Assembly: GCA_019915135.1 (NCBI GenBank)
Contig: JAHLMK010000003.1
Coordinates: 1 to 64,000, forward strand
DNA: 64,000 nt
Direction of reading: 5' to 3'
Source of the DNA: Strobilurus pachycystidiatus
Lineage: Eukaryota > Basidiomycota > Agaricomycetes > Agaricales > Physalacriaceae
Below, one piece after another: positions 44,830 to 56,887 of this stretch. The stretch's first letter is position 1. Every line of letters starts with the position of its first letter. The position numbers were made by a program, and so were the translations under genes. The notes below the pieces were generated by a model. It had not been told where the DNA came from and searched no databases. It worked only from the letters and a program-made list of their open reading frames with translations.

Positions 44830-46530
44830 GTGGCTGCAGGATGCAATTCTTCGACAAGCACGTGGACGAAAATCTGATCCTCAAGCGTGTGGTAGTGTTG
44901 CCCTCCCTCCCTTCCGAGCTATCTACCGCTTGCAGATACGACGCTCTTCTCTTTTCTTGCGAGCGCTATCCGGGACTTTCACTTCTCATGGTTGAGTACT
45001 GCATACCGGGACGCTTCGAAAACGATCAAAGCGTTCGACGTCTCCACATTGTTTCGAGGGGGCGTAGCCTTGGCTTCGTGCTCCATAGAATCTACTGCCT
45101 TCATTCATCCCCATCATTCAGCGCTCATTGGCTCTCTGCACTGGGACGAGACGCGACTTTTCGACCTATCTTCCTGAGATTATGATGCTGAGGATCCCTT
45201 CATCTATCAGAGGGCCGTTTAACGCATCGGACACCCGAACGAAGTGGACTTTGCTACCCTCACACAGGGCGAAAAGGATCTACTCTCGTCCCTACGCGAG
45301 CGATTCTCCTATTTGGCGAGCCCATTCTTCTTCAGTTTTGTCTCCGGAACATTTCTGCACGCCATGGATGATGTATTCAACGACGTACCGTTCCCTTGGG
45401 TGTCCAATTCTAAGACTCAAAATCCTCCTCCGTTACCGACGGCGCCACGCCCGCCGAACGCGCCACGAGCTTTCTATACTCAATCAATAAATACACCGGA
45501 ATCCGCCATCGCAAATGTATCTTTCCCCTGTGATTAACACCGTCTCGCCAGATTCGAACCCCGCGTACGGTAAACTCATTCTTGGTCTACATCTCGCCAT
45601 TGTGGACGATGCGTTACAGAGACTCAAGGTAATCAACGACGGTCTGGCCGCCAGCTTGATTGGCATCCTGTCTAGATCTCCATCACCCAGTGCCCTCCCA
45701 GCAAGGAATGCGGCCGGCGGAACGAGAAGGAAGAAAGCAGTAGCGTCTTCGGCAACGAAACTCGCGGTATGCACAAGGATTCTGCGCGCGGTTACGTGTT
45801 GCCCTGGCCGTTTATCCATCCATAACTCTCCTTCGCCACAGATTCTTCTTATCCCCGGCCAACAGCGAGCGCGCCAGTACGGGCCTCGGAGCTATGCCGC
45901 GTTGATTCTCACTGAGAAGCTCGGTCATGACGCGACAGGGGACTTCTATCGCGTCACACACGCTCCTCGCAGCGGCATACTTCGTAAGAGTCACCTGGTC
46001 GTCGTCGCCAAGGTGGCCGCGTCGCTGCCCCGCTTGTGCCGTCTCCGTCACGAATGGTCCGTATACGAGCATATTCGCGAAGCCAAAGTGTCCGGCATCC
46101 CGCCCGTTTTCGGATCCTTCCAGGATGCTTCCGGAGAGGCGGGTGTCCTTCTCCACGGGACGTCCTATATCCTACCGCATGGATGACTCCCGCGGTATTC
46201 GGTTCACTGGAAGAGAGAAGTGAGTGATGTCCGTCTCGCTGTGGCCGTCTCTTATTCCAATAGGACAAGCCTACGCAAGACGCTCAAGGCCATCCATTTT
46301 ACATCACCTTTGTTCCTGGAACATCCTCATCGACGACCAGGGTGGCTTATCGATTATTGATTTCGATCGTGCTTCACTGCATCCTACATCCGAAGAACTT
46401 GAAGAAGAGCGACTACGTTTGGAAGCCTTGCTGCGCGGCGAGTATGTTGATGAAGATCAACCTATTGGGTTGGACGATATCGGTTCCGACACGGAGGATA
46501 TACTGGATGATAGCGTCAGTTACACAAGCG
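44830..46530 (+). pseudogene. Broken member of the kinase-like family
   Basis: Same family as the gene at 31535. Pieces in order, in shifting frames: MQFFDKHVDENLILKRVVVLP (44840); STAYRDASKTIKAFDVSTLF (44995); GEKDLLSSLRERFSYLASPF (45265); LHLAIVDDALQRLK (45590); HNSPSPQILLIPGQ (45825); LCRLRHEWSVYEHIREAK (46035); WNILIDDQGGLSIIDFDRAS (46320). The catalytic GVLHRD segment is missing: the text goes from a KAIH-like end to HHLCSWNIL. Several frame changes and this deletion mark it as a pseudogene. Confidence 0.75.
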
Positions 46531-46996
46531 ACAATCAGTGTACAGATGTGACTCTTTACGTTTCTTGACGGTGTCGAGTGAAGTCCTGGTTCTACTACAC
46601 GTCCGAAGTACTAGCGGCACGAAGTCTTCGTCCGCTAGGTCATACGGCGAGTCAAGGCATTTGAGGACGAGGATGGGTTTTCTTACGGCCGCGGGCCACT
46701 CAAACAATTGCTTGCGTCAAATTGGGCCCGGCGGGGCTGCGCTACAATTGAGTCGTTGTATTGGCGTACACACAACATGATGGGAGAGAGTAAGCGAATG
46801 AAAACTGGAGCGTGAATGAGTATAATGTTACGCGAGATTCGGAATCTCCGCGACGATGTCAAGCAGGCACCGAAATGAATCCATGTCGACTCTGCGAAGG
46901 TATCAGCATTCACTAGGATGAAAAGCTCTAGTCGCGTACCTAGCACATCAAAAGATGACTCTTGGACTCCAGAGCGATGAGTTACGCCAGGCGAGG

Positions 46997-47765
46997 CTAC
47001 ACTCCTAAGAACCGTCCCCCTTTCCGTAATCCAGGGTAGATAGGGCCAACCGTAGGCGGGATGTTGTCAAAATTGTTGCGCTGGCACCAGTCCTTGACGA
47101 GTAGGACGGCGGGGTGTGTCTGCCGGGATAAGCCGCATATGGGGCACGTCTTGGGATCGGACGAAAGGGAAGCTTTGTCTGTGTAACGGAGTCAAAAAAG
47201 AATCGGCACAATGTACAGCTGCGCACCATAATCCTGGTCCTCCTGAAGTGTGCGCGGGGTTTTCGCGCTAGAAGTCGGCCTAGAGAAGCAGGTAGGCAGC
47301 TATTCGTGTTGCTGACGCGTACAGGTGAAAAGACAGTCTGGAGAAAAAGCAATGAATGATGGGTAAGGACAATGACCAGGCATAAAACACGGTTACGCAC
47401 CATAACCCAATACGCTCTAATCCAGGTACGCCCGCCTTGGATGGAAGATCACCTCATTCCAAGCCAAAATGACTGGCTGGCGAGTCACGGCGACGGTCAA
47501 AGTCTTGCATCTGTGCGTTGCGGACGCGTGTGGTTAAGGACGAAAACAAGGAGAATGTGGCGGTGCTGCGTATTTGTGCATAGTGCCGAAATTCGGCACC
47601 ATCAGCGGCATTCTATGGCACTCCGGTTCCTCCCTGGCCGCTTCGAGGTTCTGCAGGCGTGTCAGTGCTCGACTAGTCGATGGGCGTCTTCTTTTCATCA
47701 TTCTTACTTCTGAACTTGTTGGGACGCATCGGACGCATCGAACAGCCCGTCGAACTTCTGCCATT
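46997..47765 (-). CDS. Fragmentary gene with a CPICG motif near its end (uncertain)
   Basis: Protein-like exons line up on the minus strand: NLEAAREEPECHRMPLMVPN (about 47,640), CKTLTVAVTRQPVILAWNEV (about 47,490), TSSAKTPRTLQEDQDY (about 47,260) and, across a GTGCGC...ACACAG intron, KASLSSDPKTCPICGLSRQ running through DNIPPTVGPIYPGLRKGG to a stop at 46997. The last two exons join in phase; the upstream joins are unresolved. The function is unknown; a single CPxC alone says little. Confidence 0.4.
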
Positions 47766-49409
47766 CAGTAGCCGTTCAGCACTGCGCGCTGACTCCACAC
47801 GAGATCTATGCTCCCACCGGCTCCTGCCACCAGGAGACGACGAGTTGTTGGCAGTGACAGATAAGTAAGCGATGGTGGACGCAAATTCGAGCAGATGCCG
47901 TAAGAAACACATAGTGACCCGTGCGGGATAGATTGGCGAGTGGCGCAACGTCGGTCGGCGGAGTCCAGCGTTGAAGAGACACGAAAAACAGACGTGGCGG
48001 GATAGGACCAAATGTGAGAGGCTGAAGAAAATTTTAGTAGATGGTGAAAATTTCGGTCAGAGTCCCGCATAGCATGGCTTTCCCGATGACGAGCGACCAC
48101 GACCAGACGCTACGCACCATCGCCAATCACTCTACCACCGGCTTCCGACGCTTTCCTCAACGTGGCTCGAACAGCTCCTGTCATTGCACGCGACAAGCAC
48201 GATTATGGGAGCGAATCATGGTGCCCGAGCGCGATAGGACCATAGATTGAATTGCTAGCCATGTATCTGCATATCGAATAATTTGTTTTTGTCGTTTTGC
48301 TGCTGTTTGGGAGCAAACCATGGTGCCCGAGCACGATAGGACCATAGGTTGAATTGCTAGCCATGCCTCTGCATCGCGAATCTTTTTTTTTTCCTGTCGT
48401 TCTCCGCCGCCCTTTGCACTGTCAGCTTGTGTGGATTGCAAACTTTAAGGTTCAGTGGCTGTGCTCGGCATGAGCCGGCATTGGCGCATCCCTCTCTTTC
48501 GAGCTTTGATTTTCCAAATTCCAAGTCTGGTCGCTCCTGCTTCTCCTCTCAGTTCTACCCCAGGCTCTGCTTCAACTGCTACCTGGTGAGCTCGGCTGTT
48601 TGGGGGAGTAGTGAGCGTGGCAAGACGCACGGACGAAGTTGTCGCTGACTATTGGCGATGATCTTGTCGTGTGTGCACCTTCCACGTCCGGCAGGTCCCG
48701 TGGGCCACCGCCGTGTAACAACAACAACAACAACAACAACAACACCCATGAGCACACACTCGCTTTGCAAATGACAGTGTCAGAAAGACTGCCATTCAAA
48801 GACTCGCCGAAATCACGACGCCGGTGTCCTTCATCGCGGCATCCGCTTCATGAATATTGCATTCAATCGAAGTGGCAATCTCTCATTCAGTGGCTACATG
48901 GAGCAAGGCTCTACATTTCGCTAAACCTTTCGAGCAGAAGATAGAGTGAAAGAAAATGGTTCTTACACATATACCTAGTACCAGCAGGACACGCGCTGGG
49001 TAACTTGGCGTTGCTATGATACGCATGCTATTCCTTCCGAGCTAATCATCTGATCTTCGTCGATGTACGTACTCCGTGAACTCAAGAATTCGACATCTGC
49101 CCAGACCCAAGTCCCACAAACATACGCGGGCGACGGACCGATCAATGCACCTACCCTCGGATCAAATGAGAGTGCAAGTGTCCGTCGCAGTGCGTTGTGG
49201 TACCTTGATGCGTACACGGCGTCTTCACAGACCAAGAGCGGGTTTATGAGTGAGCTTCATATAAAACGGCAGGAAAACGAGGCGAAGAACCTCATCACCA
49301 CTTCACTTCCCTTCTATTGGCCTTCAAGCCCTCTTCACCCCTACTCAGAGACTTCATCCCTTCAGTGTCTCGCATCCTCATTTCATTCTTGCCTATCAAC
49401 TCCTACCAG
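47766..49409. other. Intergenic with a tandem 102-bp repeat
   Basis: GGGAGCGAATCATGGTGCCC at 48207 recurs as GGGAGCAAACCATGGTGCCC at 48309, both followed by the same roughly 55 bp of GATAGGACCATAG and GAATTGCTAGCCATG type text. A copy of the hairpin-(CAA)n element lies at 48680-48744. The C/T-rich stretch before 49410 may be the promoter of the next gene. No gene. Confidence 0.55.
48680..48744 (+). repeat. Hairpin-(CAA)n micro-element, copy 1
   Basis: It contains GGTCCCGTGGGCC, CCGCCGTGTAA and then eight CAA units. The first word can fold on itself (GGTCC with GGGCC). Similar sequences with the same order of parts lie at 55756-55809 and, inverted, at 58957-59009. Confidence 0.7.
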
Positions 49410-50573
49410 ATGGCCGATAGACTCACAGACGACGAACGTGGAAGGCAGTTCAATGCAATGATGCACATTCCCGATGATGTGACAACCGATGCCGCCTTTA
49501 GCCAGGCAGATCCGTCAGCAGTTGCCGCCTTCAGCCAGTCATACTTTCAACAATTTCCCTCCGAGGGACACGGCGCCTCATTGTCTGGTCACTCATACAA
49601 CCCCCCACAAGGACAGACCTTCCAGCCGGGATACTCAAATGTCGACTATTCATTCTACGGTGGTGGGCAACACACTGGAGCAGGTTCGTACCAGCAAATG
49701 GGGCACTACGACCCTCAGACAAATCAGTACATCACCGCGCCATCTACTCAATCCCATGGGGCAGGCTATCACAGCCAGCCTGCATACTCAAGCTGGCCTC
49801 AGGAGCAGCAGTTCCCCGCTAGCTCCGGGTCTTCATCTGCTCAGCAGCTCACCCAGCCACATCCGTATTTCTCGCCCGGTTACCCAAGCACTCATGGCTC
49901 CGGGTCCTCGTCTGCTCAGCAGTTCACCCAGCCACAGCCGTCTTCCAGTGCTGGGCGTTACCAACGAACCAGAATACCAACCTCCGAGCCCTACCGAGCT
50001 GCACTTCAGGCAAAGAAAGACCCACTATTACGGGACTTGGAGGTAGCGAGAAGTGAGATGCCGCTTCCGAATGCCCTGATGTGGGTTGATCGAGTCGTTG
50101 AGATCGAATACCGAATCAACATTGCTTCAGTGAAGCCGGTGCAGAGAGACTCTCTCCCAAGTCAGTCGATCACGGACTTCATATCCACGACACTCATATC
50201 GGAGCCATTTCTGGCCGAGGTTATTCTCAGGCAAGTCCTACCACCCATCGACAAAGTCAAAGACAACAAATACGATCGCAAGGCGGATTGGTTTGTGGAT
50301 TACTTCCACTCCGGCCATCCTATCGTCAAGTTCCGTCATAGTACCAGAATCTGCTTTCTGCGACGGTCATACGGTCACAAGGGTGTGCAATTCCAGTGGA
50401 GAATTGAAAGAGTAAACCGAGACGGACTTCTTGATCAGGTTTGGTTGTCGAAGAATCATTCGTCAGCGCAGGCTTTGGTCAGAAGATTCCGACCCGCGGA
50501 CCAGTTTATCGAGCACGAGAGGCATATCGCAAGCAGAGAGGAGAGCAGCCGGGGCCGCCGTGGCAGGAGGTAA
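49410..50573 (+). CDS. Hypothetical protein with Q/S/G/Y-rich N-terminus
   Basis: A single open frame encodes 387 aa from MADRLTDDERGRQFN. Upstream in-frame codons are read as leader because the sequence there is C/T-rich. Residues 30-190 are low complexity (Gln, Ser, Gly, Tyr, Pro) with two copies of GSSSAQQ(L/F)TQP, similar to prion-like or RNA-binding disordered regions. The C-terminal half is ordered and charged (DPLLRDLEVARSEMPLPNAL, WFVDYFHSGHPIVKFRHSTR) and ends RGRRGRR. I do not recognise the domain. Confidence 0.65.
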   Translation: MADRLTDDERGRQFNAMMHIPDDVTTDAAFSQADPSAVAAFSQSYFQQFPSEGHGASLSGHSYNPPQGQTFQPGYSNVDYSFYGGGQHTGAGSYQQMGHYDPQTNQYITAPSTQSHGAGYHSQPAYSSWPQEQQFPASSGSSSAQQLTQPHPYFSPGYPSTHGSGSSSAQQFTQPQPSSSAGRYQRTRIPTSEPYRAALQAKKDPLLRDLEVARSEMPLPNALMWVDRVVEIEYRINIASVKPVQRDSLPSQSITDFISTTLISEPFLAEVILRQVLPPIDKVKDNKYDRKADWFVDYFHSGHPIVKFRHSTRICFLRRSYGHKGVQFQWRIERVNRDGLLDQVWLSKNHSSAQALVRRFRPADQFIEHERHIASREESSRGRRGRR

Positions 50574-52614
50574 TCACCTCTACTCAACGAACCTATGGTT
50601 CCACATATGTAGTCTTCTTTTCTGTTTTCACCTCATCTACGAGTTTCATTCCGACTATGTTACCGTACCGTATCTGTTTCCTCTAAAATTATTATGACCT
50701 AAGACATTTCACTACTTGCATCTCAGACTTGAACAGCGACGTGACGACGCGCAACGGTAAGTCACGTGGGATTATCCCACTACGAGCCCGAGAGTCAGAA
50801 CGTAGACCCGGTGCTCTCGAAAAATTGCGCTGGTGAAATCCGGGAGGCGATAGTGTGAAGCGAAGGACCGCGCAGAGCATTCATTAGGGTGCACACGTTG
50901 TCTACAAGTGTCGATTGGCGAGCCAGAAGGGAGTGCAAAGTATCTCTGGGAAACCCTTGACGTGAGTATACGGGGAGGGACGGGAAGCAGGCATATGAAC
51001 TCGGACGTCGCGCGTCACGCAAATCCTGCGACAAAGTAACGAATAAGGAACCACGCCGATATCTGCGAAGAGCTCAACATTCTTCGAGATATAAGGAATC
51101 TGCTTGCTTACCGGATCCAGCAGACGAACGACTCAAGTGAGTATATCTAGCCTCGCCACTTTCATGAGTGCACGCGAGAACCTTTCTTTTTGAAAATATA
51201 TACATTCAAAGGGTTCGAACAGCAAGAATCGGTAATCTTCACTGGCATTTTCAGTCTCATAACGAAGACAGAGTAAAGATACCCCGCGCGCCACACAGGC
51301 CAACGTCGCTACATCCCCACAGATACATGTTTCGGTGCGGCCTAAGCGCCGGCCAGATTCGAACAGCGACTTGCGCAAAGTGTTGAAAGAAAGTAAACCT
51401 AGATACAAAGCATGAGACAACCGTGAATGTGGGGATATGAGTAGAGGGAGAACGTACTCGGTATCAACGCGGACGCTTCGGGCGTCACGTATATCCTGCG
51501 ACGAATTTGCGCCGATACCTGCGAAAGGCTCAGCTTTTTGTTCGGAATATCGCAGGCGCCTAGTCGCGTACCAAATCCAACCAACGCGCGACTCCGCGGA
51601 GGAAGCCGAGCACACCCACTCCAAAGTCGCGGCTAGTAGCGCGAGGCCAGCTACACCTCCTAAGGGCGAGTGCTCACACCAGGCCGAACGTATGGCAGAT
51701 GTTGCTGCTACTGCCGCGCTTGCACCATTGCGGATGATGTCCTAAGGTTGGCACGATGGGATGAGTCCATTTGATGGACGTATCCCAGGCCGTCGCTTCC
51801 GGCCGAGGATCAGCGGCAGAGGAGCGGACTGGGTCACGTGGTGCAATAGGATGGTGTGCCCTGGCGAGAGGGAGGGAGGGGTCTATCTGCGGGTTCGGGT
51901 CAAGGGAGAGCCAATCCGTCAAATGTCTACGCACCATGGATACTCTGCAAAGATCGTGTTAGGTCCAGGCGCCCGTCGCCTACTACAGCAGGTTGGCGGT
52001 AGGTATGGCGGGTCAGTGCGACTGCGTACTGCAACAATGGAGGCTGTGGGAGGAGAGTCGGTTGCGCACCAGCCGCGTACGATCTGGGCGCGCGCCTGAT
52101 ATATGTTATCATGCCATTCCAGAATTTCGGCCAAGGAGGAAGTAAAGACAGGGAGGTTGTGGCGGTGCTATAGTTTGGCAAAGGATCCAGGACAAACCAT
52201 GGCTGCCGAGCCACGGCACGATTCTCTCATTCGTACTCCCTACATCGATTGCTCTTTCACCCGACAGCTGAGCATAGGACGAATTCCTAGAAACAGAGTT
52301 CAAGCATTCACTGCGCCTTGCGCACATCTGCCGCGGGCATTACACGGCAATCCAGCCACGTACAACTTCTTAGCAGCTATTGTCATTCATATGAGGTTTC
52401 TGCAATGAAACGCAGTCCAGTGCAGTGCGACATCTCTGTCTTGCTACGGGCTCAGTGTAGTAAGTCTCTCGCGTCTCTTCTCTGCTTCATGCCACGGGTC
52501 AATCATCATCATCATCCGCAGAGTACACATGATCCGATGGTGACTGATGATGTGACTTTTTGCCATCTAACCTCCGCGCGAGAGCTTGTCTACTTGCATC
52601 TTTGCACCATCATC
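50574..52614. other. Intergenic; paired homologous fragments on the minus strand
   Basis: Minus-strand frames at about 50,800-51,050 (SQDLRDARRPSSYACFPSLP) and 51,380-51,560 (SQDIRDARSVRVDTEYVLPL) share the beginning SQD(L/I)RDAR and similar spacing, so a short gene piece is present twice, about 500 bp apart. Neither has a full model. Nothing else is supported. Confidence 0.4.
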
Positions 52615-53464
52615 ATGCCCAAGGTACAAATCCGTACGGTTGAAGACCAGACCCATCCTGATTGTAAGTGCTGGCGTTGCCCATTGAATGGGGGCTGATC
52701 ACCTTCTCGCAGTTTCCAGCCCCTATGCCGATGTCCTCGTGCGTTCTGTCGACGGTGTCTTGTTCAAGCTGCATCGCGCCAACATCGTCGCCCACACGAA
52801 CGTCTTTCCATTGGCTGAAGGCGGCAACTCAGGCGTGGCGACTTTTGATGAGACATCAGATGTGCTCGAAATCCTCCTCAAGTTCCTCTACAGCGACGGG
52901 CCGCTGCCGGACATTGGAGAACTGCCGTTTGATATGCTAGAGAGGGTCGGATACGCAGCGCACAAGTATCAAATTGTTGCTGCTATGGCCGTCTGTGACA
53001 TTTCCATGAAGTATATCTCAGTAACGTTGTTACCTCTAGCAAAATGGATTCACATTCTCTTCCCTAGGCTTCACGTAAAAGACAATTCGTTGGCGGTCCT
53101 CCGATACAGCGTGATCCATCAGTTATCCGCCAGAACGATCAACGAGGCCGCGAATCATGCACTCGACGCTCCTGCGGACAAGGCGCTGGCCATCCTAGGT
53201 TCGGAGATATTTGCCAAATTGGTGCGTCTTGCCAATGCTCCCCATCTCATTGATGAGCTGAAGACTTTGGCTGGACAGTTTGTATATCGGGAGAAATTGC
53301 TGCTTTCGGGGCGCGCGTACCTCTGGCAAGAACTTGTGCTGCGGGATAAGAAAGGTCTTGTATTCAGAAACTTACTACGCGTCATGAAGGAAGGTGTCCT
53401 TGCAGCCGGCAACGGGCCGTTCGACTCTGAAACTGGTATGCCTGTCTTCAGCAGTTATGTGTAA
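52615..53464 (+). CDS. BTB/POZ domain protein
   Basis: Exon 1, 52615-52663 (MPKVQIRTVEDQTHPD), joins in phase to exon 2, 52713-53464, giving about 266 aa. The BTB fold is seen as SSPYADVLVRSVDGVLFKLHRANI, then a variable part and TSDVLEILLKFLYSDGPLPD, with MLERVGYAAHKYQIVAAMAVC at its end. This is the standard start of the many Agaricomycete BTB proteins, which usually have no second recognisable domain. A GTAACG...CCCTAG stretch at about 53,020-53,070 could be an intron but would shift the frame, so it is kept as coding. Such proteins are often adaptors of cullin-3 ligases; no direct evidence here. Confidence 0.82.
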
Positions 53465-53902
53465 CTTTGTTTCTTCAGAGGAACCCCATTTGAATAGCCC
53501 GTTCTTACCACCAATCATATTCATCTACATACACCCTCACCTTGCTTGTATTGGAGTTCATCTGATTACACTCGATCTGTATCTATGTGTGCTTCATAGT
53601 TCGTCGCTCAGCGGATGCCCCTTCTGAGTCGAGGAGAGGACGACTTTTCAGAGATCTAAGACATGCACCATGAAGCGACCGTGAGGGGTGGTGAACCGAG
53701 ATCTGCAGCGAGGCAGAAAGGCGAGCGTGATAGGAGTTAATTAACTGCTCAAATTGATTGGATCAAAAACGGGAAATTATCAATGCTCGTGTGTAGGTAA
53801 GCAGTCCATGCATATCGCCCTTCCCAGCAGAGAGCCTTGAATGCGTATCTGAACAGTGAGACGTCAGCCACGTCATCGCGTCGACAAACGAAATCGAACC
53901 GC
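53465..53902. other. Intergenic between convergent genes
   Basis: 3' flank of the BTB gene and of the Thr-rich secreted protein gene. No ORF with coding character. Confidence 0.5.
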
Positions 53903-54765
53903 TTAGGCAGCGACAGTTGTGGTTGGGACAGTCCGCGTATTGAATGTGCTGGTATGGTTGGCGGTGACAGTCTGCGTCGTGAATGTGCTGGTGTGGTTGG
54001 CAGTGACGGTGCTCGCAGTCGTGTACAACGTGGTGAAGTCACCGATGCTGCTGGTCCTGGTGCCCGTGGATCCGCCAAGTGTCGTGACAGTTCCGGTTCC
54101 CAGCGTCGTCGTCGTTGCGTTCTGTAACGAGAACATGAGTTGACGAGCCTTTAAAAAAGGAGGCTCAAAACGCACCCCAGCACATTCAGATACGAAGACG
54201 ATGACGGTGACCTAGACAGGAAGTCAGTGTAGGTCGCGAATACCAATGATGGAATAGAACACACGGTAGCTGGAGCACTGGATGAGACCGCCTAGAAGCA
54301 AAGGTCAGTTCGCGCCGATACCCTCATGGGGATGGAGGGTGTGTTCGCACCGAAGGACTCTAGAAAGGATGTCAGCAACGGGACAAAGAAAACAACGTGA
54401 GACTACATACCGCGGTGGCAGTAATACCGGAGGAGCTGGCAGGGACACTCGATTGCACCGAAGAACTCTGGATCAAAAGTCAGCAACGGGACAAAGCAGG
54501 CAAATTGAGTCCACATACCGCGGTCGCAATAATACCGGAGGAGTTGGCAACGGCACTCTTCAAGGTGTTAGATTGGCATATATGTCGCAGTCGGCATACA
54601 AACCGTGGCGCTAACTGCAAAGCTACTAGCCGTAGCATCGCGCTGCGATGGTGGTCATTGAGAATCTCCTCCAGATGTGAGCACATAGAGGCGTACCTTC
54701 AGCCCGGCTGCTTGGACGCTCGCAATGGCGAGTAAAAAGACGGACAGGATTTGAGGGAGGAACAT
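53903..54765 (-). CDS. Thr/Ser-rich secreted or cell-surface protein, multi-exon
   Basis: Starts with a clear signal peptide (MFLPQILSVFLLAIASVQA) at 54765, then a donor GTACGC. Short exons follow: one ending in NSSGIIATA and one reading SSVQSSVPASSSGITATA, each followed by GTATGTG or GTATGTA and an intron ending just before AGTYCTTCGGTGC. Exon plus intron have therefore been duplicated. The last exon is almost only Thr, Ser, Val and Asn: GTGTVTTLGGSTGTRTSS, then TVTANHTSTFTTQ and TVTANHTSTFNTR. N-glycosylation motifs NHT occur twice. The composition fits a heavily glycosylated wall or surface protein. The exact middle exons are not certain. Confidence 0.55.
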
Positions 54766-56224
54766 CTCGGAGCTGGGTGAAGGAGGACGATGCTTGACCG
54801 ATGAGTAAAGTCTACAGCGCAAAGCACATTTATACGAGGATGAAGACGGACAGATGTGACCGCGGCTTACCTCAAGCGGGGTAAGTATACTACCCATGAT
54901 GACTCCCTGATATAGATTAGCGCTCTAGAAAGGAAGATCGCAGGCGTTGACTCCCCGCTGAAGAGACCGGGGCAGACACCGTGGTTCGGTAAGAACCCAA
55001 AGTGGCGCCTGGCCGCGTGGTGTAACGAAATTGTGCGTACATTCCTTCCCAGACGGCAGTAATGAATTGACTGCGGAGGGCTCGTCAAGCCGCGCTGGAA
55101 AGCTGTGATGACAAGCCCAGAGATTCAGGGGCGCTCACGTACAGTGTTCGCTCGGCTGTGAATTGAAGAACGAGACCGGACTTCTGGGTGGGGCGTCGCT
55201 GACCGATCCCGAGTGGGTCTACGATCTCTGCCAATGCCGTTACTATGACCTGTAAACTTAACGAGCTAGTTCTATCGGAGACGCGCGCTGACAGCGTACT
55301 GAAGGGGTGAAATGAAATAGCGAGACAAAGAAATATGAGGCACTAGTTCAAATGAGTGCAGCACTGACGACTTACAACGAATCAAGCGACCTCGAGCGGG
55401 TGAGGCGAGTGGTTTTTGGAGAAAGGATGTTTGATGGAGAATGAGAAGATCTAAATGCATACCATACGCTGCGCCCTGCGCCTGCGAGGAAAGAAGAAGG
55501 TCGAAATGGTCCGGCCATCATGCCGAGCTTTTGGCGGAACGAAACCCACAGACGCGTTCACTCCGTTGATCCTCCTTTGATTCCGCATAAATGGATCGGA
55601 TTCGTCGTCGGCAGCGTCCCCAGAGATGTAGACGCGTAGAGGGCGTAGTTGGGTGCTGACATGAGCGTTGTGATTGAGCGAATTTGACGACGTCATCGCT
55701 CTTGCCATTGGCAAATCCGCTCCGTTCGGACCGATTTTCCTTTTCCTCGTTGACCACCACGTCGCGGCCGGTCCCGTGGACCACTGCCGTGTAACAACAA
55801 CAACAACAAGCGGATTGTCGTCACGTCTTTCTTCCCTCCGACGCCTCGTCTTCACTCGTCCTACAGCTCTTCTGACTGACGGTGAATCTTGAATTTGCAC
55901 ATTCTAGAATCTTTGCACCACGGCTTCTGTAGCGATGTTAGTCGTTCACGTCTCCTTGAAAGGGTGATGGTCCGAGTGCGAAACATCCCTCCATGGCAGT
56001 ACCCGAATCCTTCTCAGCCCTCCTCGTGCATCCCGGCTTCGTCCCTCCGGCGGCGATTTGTATTCGCACTATCAGTGTACGCCTGTTATGATATCCTATC
56101 TGGCTTCGTTCCTCATTCTCTTTCTGTAGACCCCCTCTCACATTGCACCTCAGACGGGCATGTGTCTTGATTTTCATGCTGCTCGAAACCGGCATACCTC
56201 TTCGCAGGAGTGCGGCCTAGCGAC
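54766..56224. other. Intergenic with a short exon-like piece and a micro-element copy
   Basis: At about 55180-55260 the + strand encodes GASLTDPEWVYDLCQCRYYD and a stop, like a terminal exon, but no upstream exons fit. The hairpin-(CAA)n element copy 2 lies at 55756-55809. Nothing else is supported. Confidence 0.45.
55756..55809 (+). repeat. Hairpin-(CAA)n micro-element, copy 2
   Basis: GGTCCCGTGGACC is a perfect 5-bp-arm hairpin (GGTCC/GGACC); then CACTGCCGTGTAA and five CAA units. It shares parts and order with copies 1 and 3. Confidence 0.7.
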
Positions 56225-56620
56225 CTAGCCTCCGCCGATCGGGGTGTCTGGATGGATGGCGAGTATGGAAGCGAGCTTCGCAGACACAAAACCGATGCCG
56301 TAGCACTGTGTCAACGCAACACCTTTTGCCGTATGGATACGCGAGGCATTTTGATAGCTTCGGTCCAGCACAGCATAAGTGCCCACATGAACGCTATCCC
56401 ATAGGGGGTAGAGGTCTATCCGCTTGTCCAAGATCGAGTCAATGTCTCGTATGAGGGACGGCATACGCTGAATTCGTTTCAGAATCAAGTGTTCATCGAT
56501 GTGGGTGTCAAGGAAATGCCCGGGCCGCGACGTTGGAGTGGGTGAGAGTACGTCGGGGCTTCCAAAAGTTGATGTCCGGATCTTTAAGAAGTCGTTTCGA
56601 ATTTCACTTGTTGAGGCCAT
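56225..56620 (-). pseudogene. Truncated N-terminal part of a kinase-like family gene
   Basis: Open for 131 codons from MASTSEIRNDFLKIRTSTFG, through GHFLDTHIDEHLILKRIQRMP and YAVLDRSYQNASRIHTAKGV to LAIHPDTPIGGG and a stop. It aligns with the first 130 or so residues of the gene at 31535, but the middle block and kinase domain are absent downstream. It could be expressed as a short protein; truncation is the simpler view. Confidence 0.7.
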
Positions 56621-56887
56621 GGTTGTAGGATGGGCGAGCCACAATTCCCACAATCCAGATTCGGGACGTGGGATACGGGGTTGCCATTTCGGGGCGACCG
56701 ATGCTTCGGGCATGACACTTTGACCATCTGCTGTACACGGACAGTCGCTTGATACCAAAGCTGGGATGGCTCGTCACGCCGCAGGTATTCACCAGTCACA
56801 GAAGGATATTCAAGCGCCGAGTTCATGACGACTCTCAAGAGTCTCAATTGTCACAATTCTCTAATCTGCAGGGCACATTTAGCTCAT

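Noticed and set aside
53837..54143. Plus-strand ORFs (for example VAVTVCVVNVLVWLAVTV) read as a membrane protein
   Set aside because: Antisense of the Thr-rich exon; the minus strand has a signal peptide and splice sites.
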